The notes beneath the pieces are model-generated. The model saw only the letters and a program-made list of their open reading frames with translations, had not been told where the DNA came from and made no database searches. Position numbers and translations under genes: made by a program. A stretch of DNA of 64,000 nt from Phosphoribacter sp037045055. GTDB lineage: Bacteria > Actinomycetota > Actinomycetes > Actinomycetales > Dermatophilaceae. How positions within the stretch are numbered: the first letter of the stretch is position 1; every line of letters starts with the position of its first letter. Positions 55,763-63,657 of the stretch are shown piece by piece. Where the stretch lies: contig JBAOHJ010000003.1 in NCBI GenBank assembly GCA_037045055.1, positions 682,001 through 746,000 of the forward strand, read 5' to 3'.

Positions 55763-56662
55763 TTACGCGGGCTGGGGCTGGCTCGTGGCGCCGGTGGCCG
55801 TCTGCGGGGCAAGCCCGGGCGTGCTCGGCGGCGGCTGGCGCCAGGCACACAGCTGTCGCGAGAGGGCGACGAGCCGCCCGGTGGAGTCCCAGATCTTGGC
55901 GTCCTCCTCCATGAGACCACCGGAGACGTTCTGGGTGGTGAGGACGAACTGCAGCCACCCGGGCGCCGGGTGCGCCCGGATGTGCGCGGTGAACTCCAGG
56001 GTCGGGGTCCAGCCGACCAGGCCGAGGTCGTGGGCGACCGGCGGCAGGGAGTCCAACGCCCACAGCAGCGAGAGCACGTCGGGCTGCCGGCCGTCGGCGA
56101 GCTTGTGCCAGGCCATCATCCGGCCCTGCTGGCTGGGTTTGCCCTGCAGCCAGCCGATGGACGCCTCGTCGAAGCGCAGGTCTATCCGGGACATGAGGTT
56201 GGTGTGCAGCAGGATCTCCGGGGCGTTGTCGCGCCCGATGCACTCCTGCGGTGGCGGCATCGGCGGGGCCGGCTCCTCGCGCAGCACCGGCAGGTCGCTG
56301 GACTTGACGTTGCCGAACGTGCCGATGGCGCGCATCTTCTCCTCGCGCCGGCCGTCCTTGGTGCGCTGGGTGATCGACACCTGGGCGGTCGTCATCGTGC
56401 GCCCGGATCGCAGCTGCTCGGTGAGCAGGGTGACCGGCCCGGGGCCCGCAGCGGAGAGGAAGTACGCGCTGAACGCCAGCGGGTCCGGGTGGCCGCGCGC
56501 CTCGGTGAGCATCTGGCGCAGGGCGTTGGCACCCATGGCCATGAGGATGCCGCCGTTGATCGCGCCGTGGATCCCCCACCCGTCGTCCAGCAGGCCGTGC
56601 CACATGCTCGGGTCGCCGTCGCTGACCACGGCGATGCCCGAGTCGAACTCCGACGCCGTCAT
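55763..56662 (-). CDS. Thioesterase-family (double hot-dog) protein
   Basis: 299 residues. DDGWGIHGAINGGILMAMGANALRQML in the first hot dog and VGWTPTLEFTAHIRAHPAPGWLQFVLTTQNVSGGLMEEDAKIWD in the second are typical of TesB-like acyl-CoA thioesterases (4HBT_3). ATG 56662 overlaps the tam stop by four bases. Acyl substrate unknown. Confidence 0.88.
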   Translation of the reverse strand: MTASEFDSGIAVVSDGDPSMWHGLLDDGWGIHGAINGGILMAMGANALRQMLTEARGHPDPLAFSAYFLSAAGPGPVTLLTEQLRSGRTMTTAQVSITQRTKDGRREEKMRAIGTFGNVKSSDLPVLREEPAPPMPPPQECIGRDNAPEILLHTNLMSRIDLRFDEASIGWLQGKPSQQGRMMAWHKLADGRQPDVLSLLWALDSLPPVAHDLGLVGWTPTLEFTAHIRAHPAPGWLQFVLTTQNVSGGLMEEDAKIWDSTGRLVALSRQLCAWRQPPPSTPGLAPQTATGATSQPQPA

Positions 56663-57447
56663 GGGCCTAGTGTGTCAGGGCCCCTGCGGGCCACGACGAA
56701 GACCCTGCGGAAGGGCAGCACCGTGCCGTGCGGACCGCGGGGGTATGCCGCGCGCAGCCGCCGCGCGAGCTCGGCCTCGAAACGGCGACGCAGATGGCTG
56801 GGCAGGGCCTGCAGGGTCGGGCGGGCGCTCGTGCCGCTGACCCAGTCGAGCACCGGGTCCACTCCGGGCAGGACGTGCAGGTAGGTCGTCTCCCAGGCGT
56901 CGACCGTGACACCGGGGGCGGCCAGCGCGGCGAGGTAGTCGGCCGGGTCGTGCGCCCCCGGCTGGGGCAGGTTGCTCAGATGAGCGGCATACGGGGCGGT
57001 GGCCGCGAGCTCGACCCGGATCCGGTGCAGGGGCGCGGCGAAGTCCCCGGGGACCTGGACGGCGAGATACCCACCGGGACCGAGTGCGTCGAGCAAGCCG
57101 GACAGTCGCTCCCGGTGGTCGGGCACCCAGTGCAGGGTCGCGTTGGAGACGAGCACGTCCACCGGCCCGGGTGGTGCCCAGTCGCGCAGGTCGGCCTGGT
57201 CGAACCGCACCGATCGCCCGTGCTCACGGCGCGCCGCCGCGATCATGGAGGTCGAAGAGTCGACGCCGATGACCTGGGCGCCCGGCCAGCGGCGGGCCAG
57301 CAGGGCGGTGAGGTTGCCGGGGCCACATCCCAGGTCGACGACGAGGGCCGGGGAGGGGTGGTCGACCCGCGACATGAGATCGAGGAACGGGCGGGCCCGC
57401 TCGTCGGCGTACCTCAGGTAGCGATCCGGGTCCCAGGCCAGCGGCAT
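56659..57447 (-). CDS. tam: Trans-aconitate 2-methyltransferase
   Basis: 262 residues. WDPDRYLRYADERARPFLDLM opens the family, VVDLGCGPGNLTALLARRWP binds SAM, and DVLVSNATLHWVPDHRERL and TTYLHVLPGVDPVLDWVSGT complete it. It methylates trans-aconitate to relieve aconitase inhibition. ATG 57447; the open frame extends far upstream but is not family sequence. First of tam-thioesterase-ychF. Divergent from rmuC. Confidence 0.92.
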   Translation of the reverse strand: MPLAWDPDRYLRYADERARPFLDLMSRVDHPSPALVVDLGCGPGNLTALLARRWPGAQVIGVDSSTSMIAAARREHGRSVRFDQADLRDWAPPGPVDVLVSNATLHWVPDHRERLSGLLDALGPGGYLAVQVPGDFAAPLHRIRVELAATAPYAAHLSNLPQPGAHDPADYLAALAAPGVTVDAWETTYLHVLPGVDPVLDWVSGTSARPTLQALPSHLRRRFEAELARRLRAAYPRGPHGTVLPFRRVFVVARRGPDTLGP

Positions 57448-57502
57448 CGGATCACCGTACCCATCCTGGGGGGCTGTCCGTGCTCGCTGCGAGGATCGCG
57501 CC

Positions 57503-58699
57503 ATGAACGATCCTGTGGTGTTGGTGGTGGCCGTCCTGGCGGGCGCCGTGCTCGGGTGGCTGGTGCTGCGCGGTCGGTATGCCGCCGCCCTGGCCTCCGC
57601 CGCCGCCGAGCGCGACGTCCTGCGCGAGCGGGTGACCGACCTGCACGAGGCCGCCCGCGGCGACGGACAGACCGCTCGCCTCGTCGAGCCGCTGCGCGCG
57701 AGCCTGGCCCGAGTGGAGCGCCAGGTGCACACCCTGGAGCGCGACCGTGGCGAGCAGTTCGCCCGGGTGACCGCCGAGCTGGCCAACGTCCAGGCCAGCA
57801 CGGCCGGGCTGCGCGACCAGACGGCCGACCTCGTGGGGTCGCTGCGGTCCTCGTCGGTGCGCGGCGCCTGGGGCGAGGTGCAGCTGCGTCGGGTGCTCGA
57901 GCACGCCGGGCTGCTCGCCCGCTGCGATTTCGACACCCAGGTCGGCGGCCGTAATGACCGCGGCGAGGCCGTGCGCCCCGATGTCGTGGTCCACCTGCCC
58001 GGTGACCGCCATCTCGTGCTCGACGCCAAGGCCCCGCTGAGCGCGTTCCTCGCCGCGCAGGCGCAGGGGATGGATACCTCCGAGCGCGACCGCCACCTGC
58101 TCGCGCATGCCCGGGCGCTGCGCGGCCATGTCCAGACGCTGGCCGCCAAGGGGTACTGGACGGCGGCGGGCAGCTCCCCACCGCTGGTCGTGTGTTTCGT
58201 GCCGGGAGAGTCGATCCTCGGGGCCGCGTTGGCCGCCGACCCGGCCCTGCACGAGGACGCGATGCGCCTGGGGGTCGTGCTGGCCTCTCCCGCCACGTTG
58301 CTGGCCGTGCTGCGCACGGTCGCCTACGCCTGGCAGCAAGAGGCCCTCAGCGAGGGGGCCAAGGAGCTGCTCGATCTCGGGCGCGAGCTGTACGCCCGCA
58401 TCGGGGCGCTGGGGCGGCATGCCGACCGGCTCGGCACCGCCTTGGCCCGATCGGTGACGGCCTACAACGGGCTGGTGGGGTCGCTGGAGGGGCGGGTGCT
58501 GGTGACCGCCCGGCGCATGAACGCCCTGGGCCTCGGGCCCGACCCGGTGCCCGAGCCGGGCGCCCTCGACGAGCTGCCCCGGGGCCTGACGGCGGTCGAG
58601 CTCATCGAGGCCGTGGACGCCCAGGTCGCCCGGGCCGAGCTGACCGACCCGGCCGGGGCGAGCAGGCGCCCGAGACCGGCCGCGGATCTGGCTGGCTGA
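57503..58699 (+). CDS. rmuC: DNA recombination protein RmuC
   Basis: 398 residues. One N-terminal membrane helix (PVVLVVAVLAGAVLGWLVL), a coiled-coil region (about 30-115) and the nuclease-like RmuC domain: RGAWGEVQLRRVLEHAGLL, RPDVVVHLPGDRHLVLDAKAPLSAF, KGYWTAAGSSPPLVVCFVPGE and LASPATLLAVLRTVAYAW. It limits inversions at short inverted repeats. ATG 57503. Confidence 0.93.
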   Translation: MNDPVVLVVAVLAGAVLGWLVLRGRYAAALASAAAERDVLRERVTDLHEAARGDGQTARLVEPLRASLARVERQVHTLERDRGEQFARVTAELANVQASTAGLRDQTADLVGSLRSSSVRGAWGEVQLRRVLEHAGLLARCDFDTQVGGRNDRGEAVRPDVVVHLPGDRHLVLDAKAPLSAFLAAQAQGMDTSERDRHLLAHARALRGHVQTLAAKGYWTAAGSSPPLVVCFVPGESILGAALAADPALHEDAMRLGVVLASPATLLAVLRTVAYAWQQEALSEGAKELLDLGRELYARIGALGRHADRLGTALARSVTAYNGLVGSLEGRVLVTARRMNALGLGPDPVPEPGALDELPRGLTAVELIEAVDAQVARAELTDPAGASRRPRPAADLAG

Positions 58700-58729
58700 C
58701 GGCCGGCGAGCCGGGCGCGCAGCCGGCCG
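58700..58729 (+). terminator. Hairpin immediately after rmuC
   Basis: CGGCCGGC and GCCGGCCG form eight base pairs around a 14-base loop starting one base after the rmuC stop codon. Confidence 0.5.
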
Positions 58730-58928
58730 ATGGCGGGCCGATGGGGTGCCGACCGGGGCTTGGCCGGCTGATCGGGTGCCGGCCGGGGGCGGACCACCGG
58801 TCCGGTCAGCCCTTTCGTGGCGCCCGGCACGCCGCTCGGCGCGGTCGCCGGTCTTGCGGATGCCGCGACCGCGCGATCCTGACAACATGACCCCGAACCG
58901 ACCGCCTCGCCGGGCCGACCTGGCTAAC

Positions 58929-58991
58929 GTTCGCACCGTTCGCACCGTTCGCACCGTTCGCACCGTTCGCAGTGTTCGCATCGTTCGCACC
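58929..58991. repeat. 9-base minisatellite GTTCGCACC x 7
   Basis: Seven contiguous 9-base units: four exact GTTCGCACC (58929-58964), then GTTCGCAGT, GTTCGCATC and a final exact copy (58983-58991). It lies in the only gene-free stretch over 300 bases (58700-59035), 45 bases ahead of the MaoC-like start. The rest of the stretch holds the rmuC hairpin and imperfect GATGGGGTGCCGACCGGGG / GATCGGGTGCCGGCCGGGG copies. Frames through it read VRT or ANG repeats and are not taken as genes. Confidence 0.92.
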
Positions 58992-59035
58992 CGGCATACG
59001 ACTGCCGCCCGACGACCCACGCAGGAGGCCCGCCG

Positions 59036-59899
59036 ATGATCGACACCCCGCGAGTGCTGACCTTCGAGCGGGCACCCGACCTGCGGGTCGTCTTCGCCAA
59101 GGCGGTCATCCCGAGTCGCCGTCGCGGCAGGACCCTGCCTGCCGTGGCGGCACGACGCTCCGCGGTGCGGGTCGACGCCTCGCACGTGTCGCGCTTCGCG
59201 CGGTTCTGTGGCTTCGTCCTGCGCAACCATCTCCCGCTCAGCTACCCTCATCTGCTCGCCTTCCCCTTGCAGATGGCGGTCATGGCCCGACCGGACTTCC
59301 CGTTCGCGCTCGTGGGATTGGTGCACACCGAGAATGTCATCGACGTCAGCCGTCCGATCCGGGTCGAGGAGCCGCTGGACATCACCGTGCAGGCCCAGGA
59401 CCTACGCCCCCACCGTCGTGGTCGAGTCGTGGATCTGCTCAGCGAGGTCGGCGTGGGCGGCGAGCCGGTCTGGCGCTCGGTGAGCACCTACCTGGCCCGA
59501 GGGCGCGGCGACGAGAACGCCGCGACGGCACCCGCTCCGTCGGTCGAGGACCTCAAAGCCGGCCCACCCACCTCGGTGTGGACCTTGCCGGACAGCACCG
59601 GGCGGCGCTTCGCCGCGATCGGCGGGGACTGGAACCCCATTCACGTCCACCGTCTCACCGCCAAGCCGCTGGGCTTCTCCTCGTGCATCGTCCACGGGAT
59701 GTACACCTACTCGCGCTCGCTCGGCGAGCTGGGCGACGCCGTGCCCGAGCGGGGCCGCTCGGCGGTGTGGTTCCGCAAGCCCATGCTCCTGCCGGCGACA
59801 CCGCAGTTCCGGGCGGCTGCCGACCGGATGCGCGCCATGGTGCTCGAGCCCGGCTCGGACCGCGAGCACCTCGTCCTGCAGAACACCGCCGCCGACTGA
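59036..59899 (+). CDS. MaoC-like dehydratase/hydratase
   Basis: 287 residues. The C-terminal hot dog carries the hydratase-2 motif: AAIGGDWNPIHVHRLTAKPLGF and SSCIVHGMYTY (Asp and His catalytic). The N-terminal half is a second, degenerate hot dog. It probably hydrates a 2-enoyl-CoA or acyl-ACP. The ATG at 59036 has AGGAGG seven bases ahead. Downstream of the minisatellite. Confidence 0.9.
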   Translation: MIDTPRVLTFERAPDLRVVFAKAVIPSRRRGRTLPAVAARRSAVRVDASHVSRFARFCGFVLRNHLPLSYPHLLAFPLQMAVMARPDFPFALVGLVHTENVIDVSRPIRVEEPLDITVQAQDLRPHRRGRVVDLLSEVGVGGEPVWRSVSTYLARGRGDENAATAPAPSVEDLKAGPPTSVWTLPDSTGRRFAAIGGDWNPIHVHRLTAKPLGFSSCIVHGMYTYSRSLGELGDAVPERGRSAVWFRKPMLLPATPQFRAAADRMRAMVLEPGSDREHLVLQNTAAD

Positions 59900-59986
59900 G
59901 GCGTCGCAGCCCGATTCGGCGTACCGCTGAGGCGTCGCCGCGGCAGCATCCCCAGCCCGGCCCGTCCGCGCATCCCCAGCCCGTAC

Positions 59987-60052
59987 CCGGCCGCGCCGCC
60001 CCTAGTTCCCGGCCGCGCCGACGCTAGTCCTCGGCCGCGCCGCCCCTAGTCC
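59987..60052. repeat. 22-base imperfect tandem repeat x 3 over the ispH stop
   Basis: Three units at 59987-60008, 60009-60030 and 60031-60052, consensus YCGGCCGCGCCGMCSCTAGTYC. The third contains CTA (60046-60048), the TAG stop of ispH read on the minus strand; the other two carry the same CTAGT downstream of the gene. Confidence 0.88.
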
Positions 60053-61047
60053 TCGACCGGCGCAGCGCCGTCCTCGTGGCCCTTGAGGTCTCGCCGCAGC
60101 TCGGTGGGCAGGGCGAACACCAGGCTCTCCTGCGCGGCCACGACGGGCTGCACGTCGACGAATCCCCGGGCGGCCAACACGGCCAGCACCTCGCCCACGA
60201 GGATCTCCGGCACGCTGGCCCCCGAGGTCACCCCGACCGTGGCCACCCCGTCAAGCCAGGCCGGGTCGACCTCGGCGGCATAGTCGACGAGGTGGCCCGC
60301 CCTTGCCCCATGGTCGAGTGCCACCTCGAGCAGCCGCACCGAGTTGGACGAGTTGCGCGACCCCACGACGATCATCAGGTCGCACTCGGGGGCCATCTGC
60401 TTGACGGCGAGTTGGCGGTTCTGGGTCGCGTAACAGATGTCGTCGCTGGGCGGGTCGAGCAGGGCCGGGAAGCGCTCGCGCAGCCGAGCCACCGTGGCCA
60501 TGGTCTCGTCGACCGACAACGTGGTCTGCGAGAGCCAGACGACCCTGTCCGGGTCACGCGGGCGCAGCCGGTCGACGTCGTCCGGACCGTCGACGAGGGT
60601 GATGTGTGTCGGCGCTTCGCCCGAGGTGCCGATGACCTCCTCGTGCCCCTCGTGCCCGATGAGCAAGATGTCGTAGTCCTCCCGAGCGAACCGCACGGCC
60701 TCCCGGTGGACCTTCGTCACCAGCGGGCACGTGGCGTCGATGGTCCTCAGCGAGCGGGCCCGCGCCTGCTCGTGGACGGTCGGGGCGACCCCGTGGGCCG
60801 AGAACACGACGGTCGCCCCCTCGGGCACCTCGTCGGTCTCGTCGACGAACACCGCGCCTCGCCGGCGCAGCGTGTCCACGACGTGCTTGTTGTGGACGAT
60901 CTCCTTGCGGACGTACACCGGTGCCCCGTAGACGGCCAGCGCCTTCTCCACCGTCACGACGGCCCGGTCGACGCCGGCGCAGTACCCCCGCGGGGCGGCC
61001 AGCAGCACCCGCTTGGTGTCTGGTCGGTCCTGCGGCATGCCGTCCAT
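60046..61047 (-). CDS. ispH: 4-hydroxy-3-methylbut-2-enyl diphosphate reductase
   Basis: 333 residues. Iron-sulfur Cys residues are in APRGYCAGVDRAV, RTIDATCPLVTKVH and DDICYATQNRQLAV. It makes IPP and DMAPP, the last step of the non-mevalonate isoprenoid pathway. HGVAPTVHEQA and GHEGHEEVIGTSGEAP are active-site loops. ATG 61047; ATG 61038 three codons in is equally possible. Its stop lies in a tandem repeat. Confidence 0.95.
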   Translation of the reverse strand: MDGMPQDRPDTKRVLLAAPRGYCAGVDRAVVTVEKALAVYGAPVYVRKEIVHNKHVVDTLRRRGAVFVDETDEVPEGATVVFSAHGVAPTVHEQARARSLRTIDATCPLVTKVHREAVRFAREDYDILLIGHEGHEEVIGTSGEAPTHITLVDGPDDVDRLRPRDPDRVVWLSQTTLSVDETMATVARLRERFPALLDPPSDDICYATQNRQLAVKQMAPECDLMIVVGSRNSSNSVRLLEVALDHGARAGHLVDYAAEVDPAWLDGVATVGVTSGASVPEILVGEVLAVLAARGFVDVQPVVAAQESLVFALPTELRRDLKGHEDGAAPVED

Positions 61048-61155
61048 GCTACGTGGGCGCACGAGCCGGTATGCCGCCCTGAGCCCTCGGGCCCGGCGGG
61101 CCCCCCGACCGGTCCGGCCTCCAGCTCTTCTCCGGGTGCGCCGGCCGGGCCGGCA

Positions 61156-61199
61156 CGGGCCTGCTCGGCTGCCGGCGCGGGCCTGCTCGGCTGCCGGCG
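61156..61199. repeat. 22-base tandem duplication upstream of xseA
   Basis: CGGGCCTGCTCGGCTGCCGGCG occurs at 61156-61177 and immediately again at 61178-61199, between the divergent ispH and xseA genes. Confidence 0.9.
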
Positions 61200-61233
61200 C
61201 GGCGCCGTCGCGGGCACGGCATAGAGTTCCCGG

Positions 61234-62457
61234 GTGAGCACAGGTCTGCCCGAGAAGGCCGCGGACACCACCGCGCAGGCGCCCTGGCCGGTGCGCGTGC
61301 TCAGCCTGAAGATCGGCGACTATGTCCAGCGGATGTCGCCGCTGTGGGTCGAGGGTCAGGTGGTGCAGCTCAACCGGCACGGTGGCACGGCCTACCTCAC
61401 CCTGCGCGACCCCGACGTGGACATGTCGCTGTCGGTGACCATCTCCGTGCACGCCCTCAACGCCCTGCCCGGGCCGCTAGCCGACGGTGCGCGAGTGGTC
61501 GTGCACGCCAAGCCGACGTTCTGGACGCGCCGGGGCACGCTGCACCTCGACGCGCGGCAGATCCGGCCGCTGGGGATCGGCGACCTGCTGGCCCGGGTGG
61601 AGATCCTCAAACGGCGTCTGGCCGCCGAGGGGCTGTTCGACCCGGCACGCAAACGCCCGCTGCCGCTGATCCCCCGGGCCGTCGGCCTGGTCACCGGCCG
61701 GGGCAGCGCCGCCGCGCGGGACGTCGTGGAGAACGCCCGACGCCGCTGGCCGTCGGTCCGGTTCGTGCTGCGCGAGGTCGCGGTCCAGGGCCCGGCCACC
61801 GTCGCCGAGGTCGTCGCCGCGCTCGCCGACCTGGACGACGACCCACTCGTCGAGGTGCTGGTCATCGCCCGCGGCGGCGGGTCGGTCGAGGAGCTGCTGC
61901 CATTCTCCAACGAGACCCTCCTGCGCGCGGTGGCGGCGGCCCGGACCCCGGTGGTCAGCGCGATCGGTCACGAGATGGACGCCCCACTGCTCGACCTCGT
62001 CGCCGACTGGCGGGCCTCCACACCCACCGACGCCGGCCGGCGCGTCGTGCCCGATGCCGCCGCCGAGACCGCCGCGCTGACCATGCTGCGGCACCGGGCC
62101 GTCGCGGCCCTGACCCGCAGGCTCGACGGCGAGCGCCGGCTGCTCGCGGCGACCCGCAGTCGGCCGGTGATGACCGACCCCGTGGCGATGCTCGTCCCGC
62201 ACCGCGCCCAGGTCGCGGCCTTGCGCCGCCGGACCTGGGAGCTGATGTGCACTCGGGTCGAGCGCGACGCCGAGAGGCTGGAGCACCTCGTCGCGCAAGG
62301 ACGCGCGCTGTCACCGCAGGCCACCCTCGATCGCGGGTATGCCGTGGTGCAGCACGCCGACGGCGGGATCGTCACCGACCGGGCCGAGGTGATGCCCGAC
62401 GAACTGCTGCGGGTGCGGGTCGCCGCAGGCGACTTCGCCGTTACCGTGGTCGGCTAG
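61234..62457 (+). CDS. xseA: Exodeoxyribonuclease VII large subunit
   Basis: 407 residues. An N-terminal OB fold (SPLWVEGQVVQLNRHGGTAYLTLRD) precedes the catalytic core (AVGLVTGRGSAAARDVVENARRRWP, VLVIARGGGSVEELLPFSNETLLRAVAAARTPVVSAIGHEMDAPLLDLVAD, RASTPTDAGRRVVPD). A coiled coil and RALSPQATLDRGYAVVQ end it. GTG 61234. xseB follows after ten bases. Confidence 0.95.
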   Translation: MSTGLPEKAADTTAQAPWPVRVLSLKIGDYVQRMSPLWVEGQVVQLNRHGGTAYLTLRDPDVDMSLSVTISVHALNALPGPLADGARVVVHAKPTFWTRRGTLHLDARQIRPLGIGDLLARVEILKRRLAAEGLFDPARKRPLPLIPRAVGLVTGRGSAAARDVVENARRRWPSVRFVLREVAVQGPATVAEVVAALADLDDDPLVEVLVIARGGGSVEELLPFSNETLLRAVAAARTPVVSAIGHEMDAPLLDLVADWRASTPTDAGRRVVPDAAAETAALTMLRHRAVAALTRRLDGERRLLAATRSRPVMTDPVAMLVPHRAQVAALRRRTWELMCTRVERDAERLEHLVAQGRALSPQATLDRGYAVVQHADGGIVTDRAEVMPDELLRVRVAAGDFAVTVVG

Positions 62458-62467
62458 GGTCGTCGCC

Positions 62468-62710
62468 GTGGCGGACTTCCCGGACGTGGCCGACCTGTCC
62501 TACGAGCAGGCCCGGGACGAGTTGGTCTCCATCGTCGCCCGTTTGGAGGCCGGCCAGGTCGCCCTGGCCGAGGGGATGGACCTGTGGCGTCGAGGCGAGG
62601 CCCTGGCCGCGCACTGCACCACCTGGCTCGACGGAGCGCAGGCCCGACTGGCCGAGGCGCCGGCGACCGCTGCGCCATCCCGCGAGGACGCGCCGGCTGA
62701 CCCCCAGTAG
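62468..62710 (+). CDS. xseB: Exodeoxyribonuclease VII small subunit
   Basis: 80 residues: LSYEQARDELVSIVARLEAGQVALAEGMDLWRRGEALAAHC is the family helix pair, ending in an Ala/Pro tail. GTG 62468. Partner of XseA in degrading single-stranded DNA to oligonucleotides. Confidence 0.94.
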   Translation: MADFPDVADLSYEQARDELVSIVARLEAGQVALAEGMDLWRRGEALAAHCTTWLDGAQARLAEAPATAAPSREDAPADPQ

Positions 62711-62718
62711 CCCGGTCG

Positions 62719-62822
62719 CGCAACACCCGGATCCGACGACCACACCTGCGCCATGGTGCCACTCGGGTCACGCAACACCCGGATCCGACGACCACAACTG
62801 CGCCATGGCGCCACTCGGGCCC
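62719..62822. repeat. 52-base tandem duplication in the xseB-DUF4245 gap
   Basis: Two adjacent near-identical units, 62719-62770 and 62771-62822. Each contains ACACCCGGATCCGACGACCA and the GCGCCATGG box; the second unit carries the 12-base palindrome GCGCCATGGCGC. Differences are few (T/C and C/A). Could be an intergenic repeat family. Confidence 0.88.
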
Positions 62823-62843
62823 AGGCACCGGGCCGCGGCACCC

Positions 62844-62885
62844 GGACACCGCACACCGGACACCGGACACCGGACACCGGACACC
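62844..62885. repeat. 7-base tandem repeat GGACACC x 6
   Basis: Six contiguous heptamers from 62844; unit 2 (62851-62857) reads GCACACC, the rest are exact. The repeat ends five bases before the DUF4245 stop. Its length is not a multiple of three. Confidence 0.9.
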
Positions 62886-62889
62886 GGAC

Positions 62890-63468
62890 CTACCCGCTCG
62901 ACCCGGCGGGCCGTAACGCCTCGAGGAACTCCGAGAGCTCGGCCCGCTCGCTGGACGCGCTGACCACCGTGGTCAGGCCATCGGGATTCACGGCCACCAC
63001 ATGCACCTGACCACGGGCGTCGCGCAGCCGTTGCCAGGTGCGACCCGCCGCCACCGTGGTCCCCTCGGCACCGGCGGAGTTGGTCGCCACCTCGAGCCAG
63101 CGCGCCGTCACCGCCTTGGCCTGCCGGATCCCGACGAACTCACCGCTCGGGGTGGTCCATCCGGCCTGCCAGGTCGGCACGGAGTCCGTGGCGGCGGCAT
63201 ACCGTGCGCTGGTGGCCTTCCACCCCGAGCCGAGCCCGACGGGCACCTCGAGGGCCAGGCCGCTCTCACCCGCGGCGAACGCGGCCGCCCCGGCGGCGTC
63301 GACCGGAGGTTGGGTCACCCCGTCGCTGCGCGGCACGATGACGACGAGCACGGCGACGATGCCGAGGATGACGACCAACGAGCGCGCCATGTTGGCCACG
63401 GTCCCCATGGCGTAGCGGCTGCGGACCGGGGCAGCCGGCACCGGCGGCGTCGGCAACGGAGCACTCAC
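62890..63468 (-). CDS. DUF4245 membrane-anchored protein
   Basis: 192 residues. One membrane helix (ARSLVVILGIVAVLVVIVP) and an extracytoplasmic domain: WQAGWTTPSGEFVGIRQ, TTVAAGRTWQRLRDARGQVHVVAVNPDGLTTVVSASS. This matches DUF4245, found next to fumarase/glpX genes in actinobacteria (Rv1100, recalled). GTG 63468. Divergent from fumarase. Confidence 0.88.
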   Translation of the reverse strand: MSAPLPTPPVPAAPVRSRYAMGTVANMARSLVVILGIVAVLVVIVPRSDGVTQPPVDAAGAAAFAAGESGLALEVPVGLGSGWKATSARYAAATDSVPTWQAGWTTPSGEFVGIRQAKAVTARWLEVATNSAGAEGTTVAAGRTWQRLRDARGQVHVVAVNPDGLTTVVSASSERAELSEFLEALRPAGSSG

Positions 63469-63657
63469 CCTGTCATGGTCCCCGACCGCCGCCCGCCCGC
63501 CAACCCGGGCCCCGGCCGCGCCAGGCCGCACGGGTGCGGCGCCAGCTCGGGCCCACTCCTATGCTGGGCAGACCGGAGGCCGCCGAGGCGTCCGGGACGG
63601 CACGTCGGCGTCACCCCGGGCGACGCAGACGTGCCCGACACACCCGAGGGAGTGGCC

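Noticed and set aside
58746..59226. Frames reading VRT, ANG or CER repeats through the minisatellite
   Set aside because: The 9-base period keeps all frames open; no family sequence, no ribosome site and low complexity.
62719..62885. Possible CRISPR array
   Set aside because: Units are directly adjacent with no spacers and no cas genes are present.
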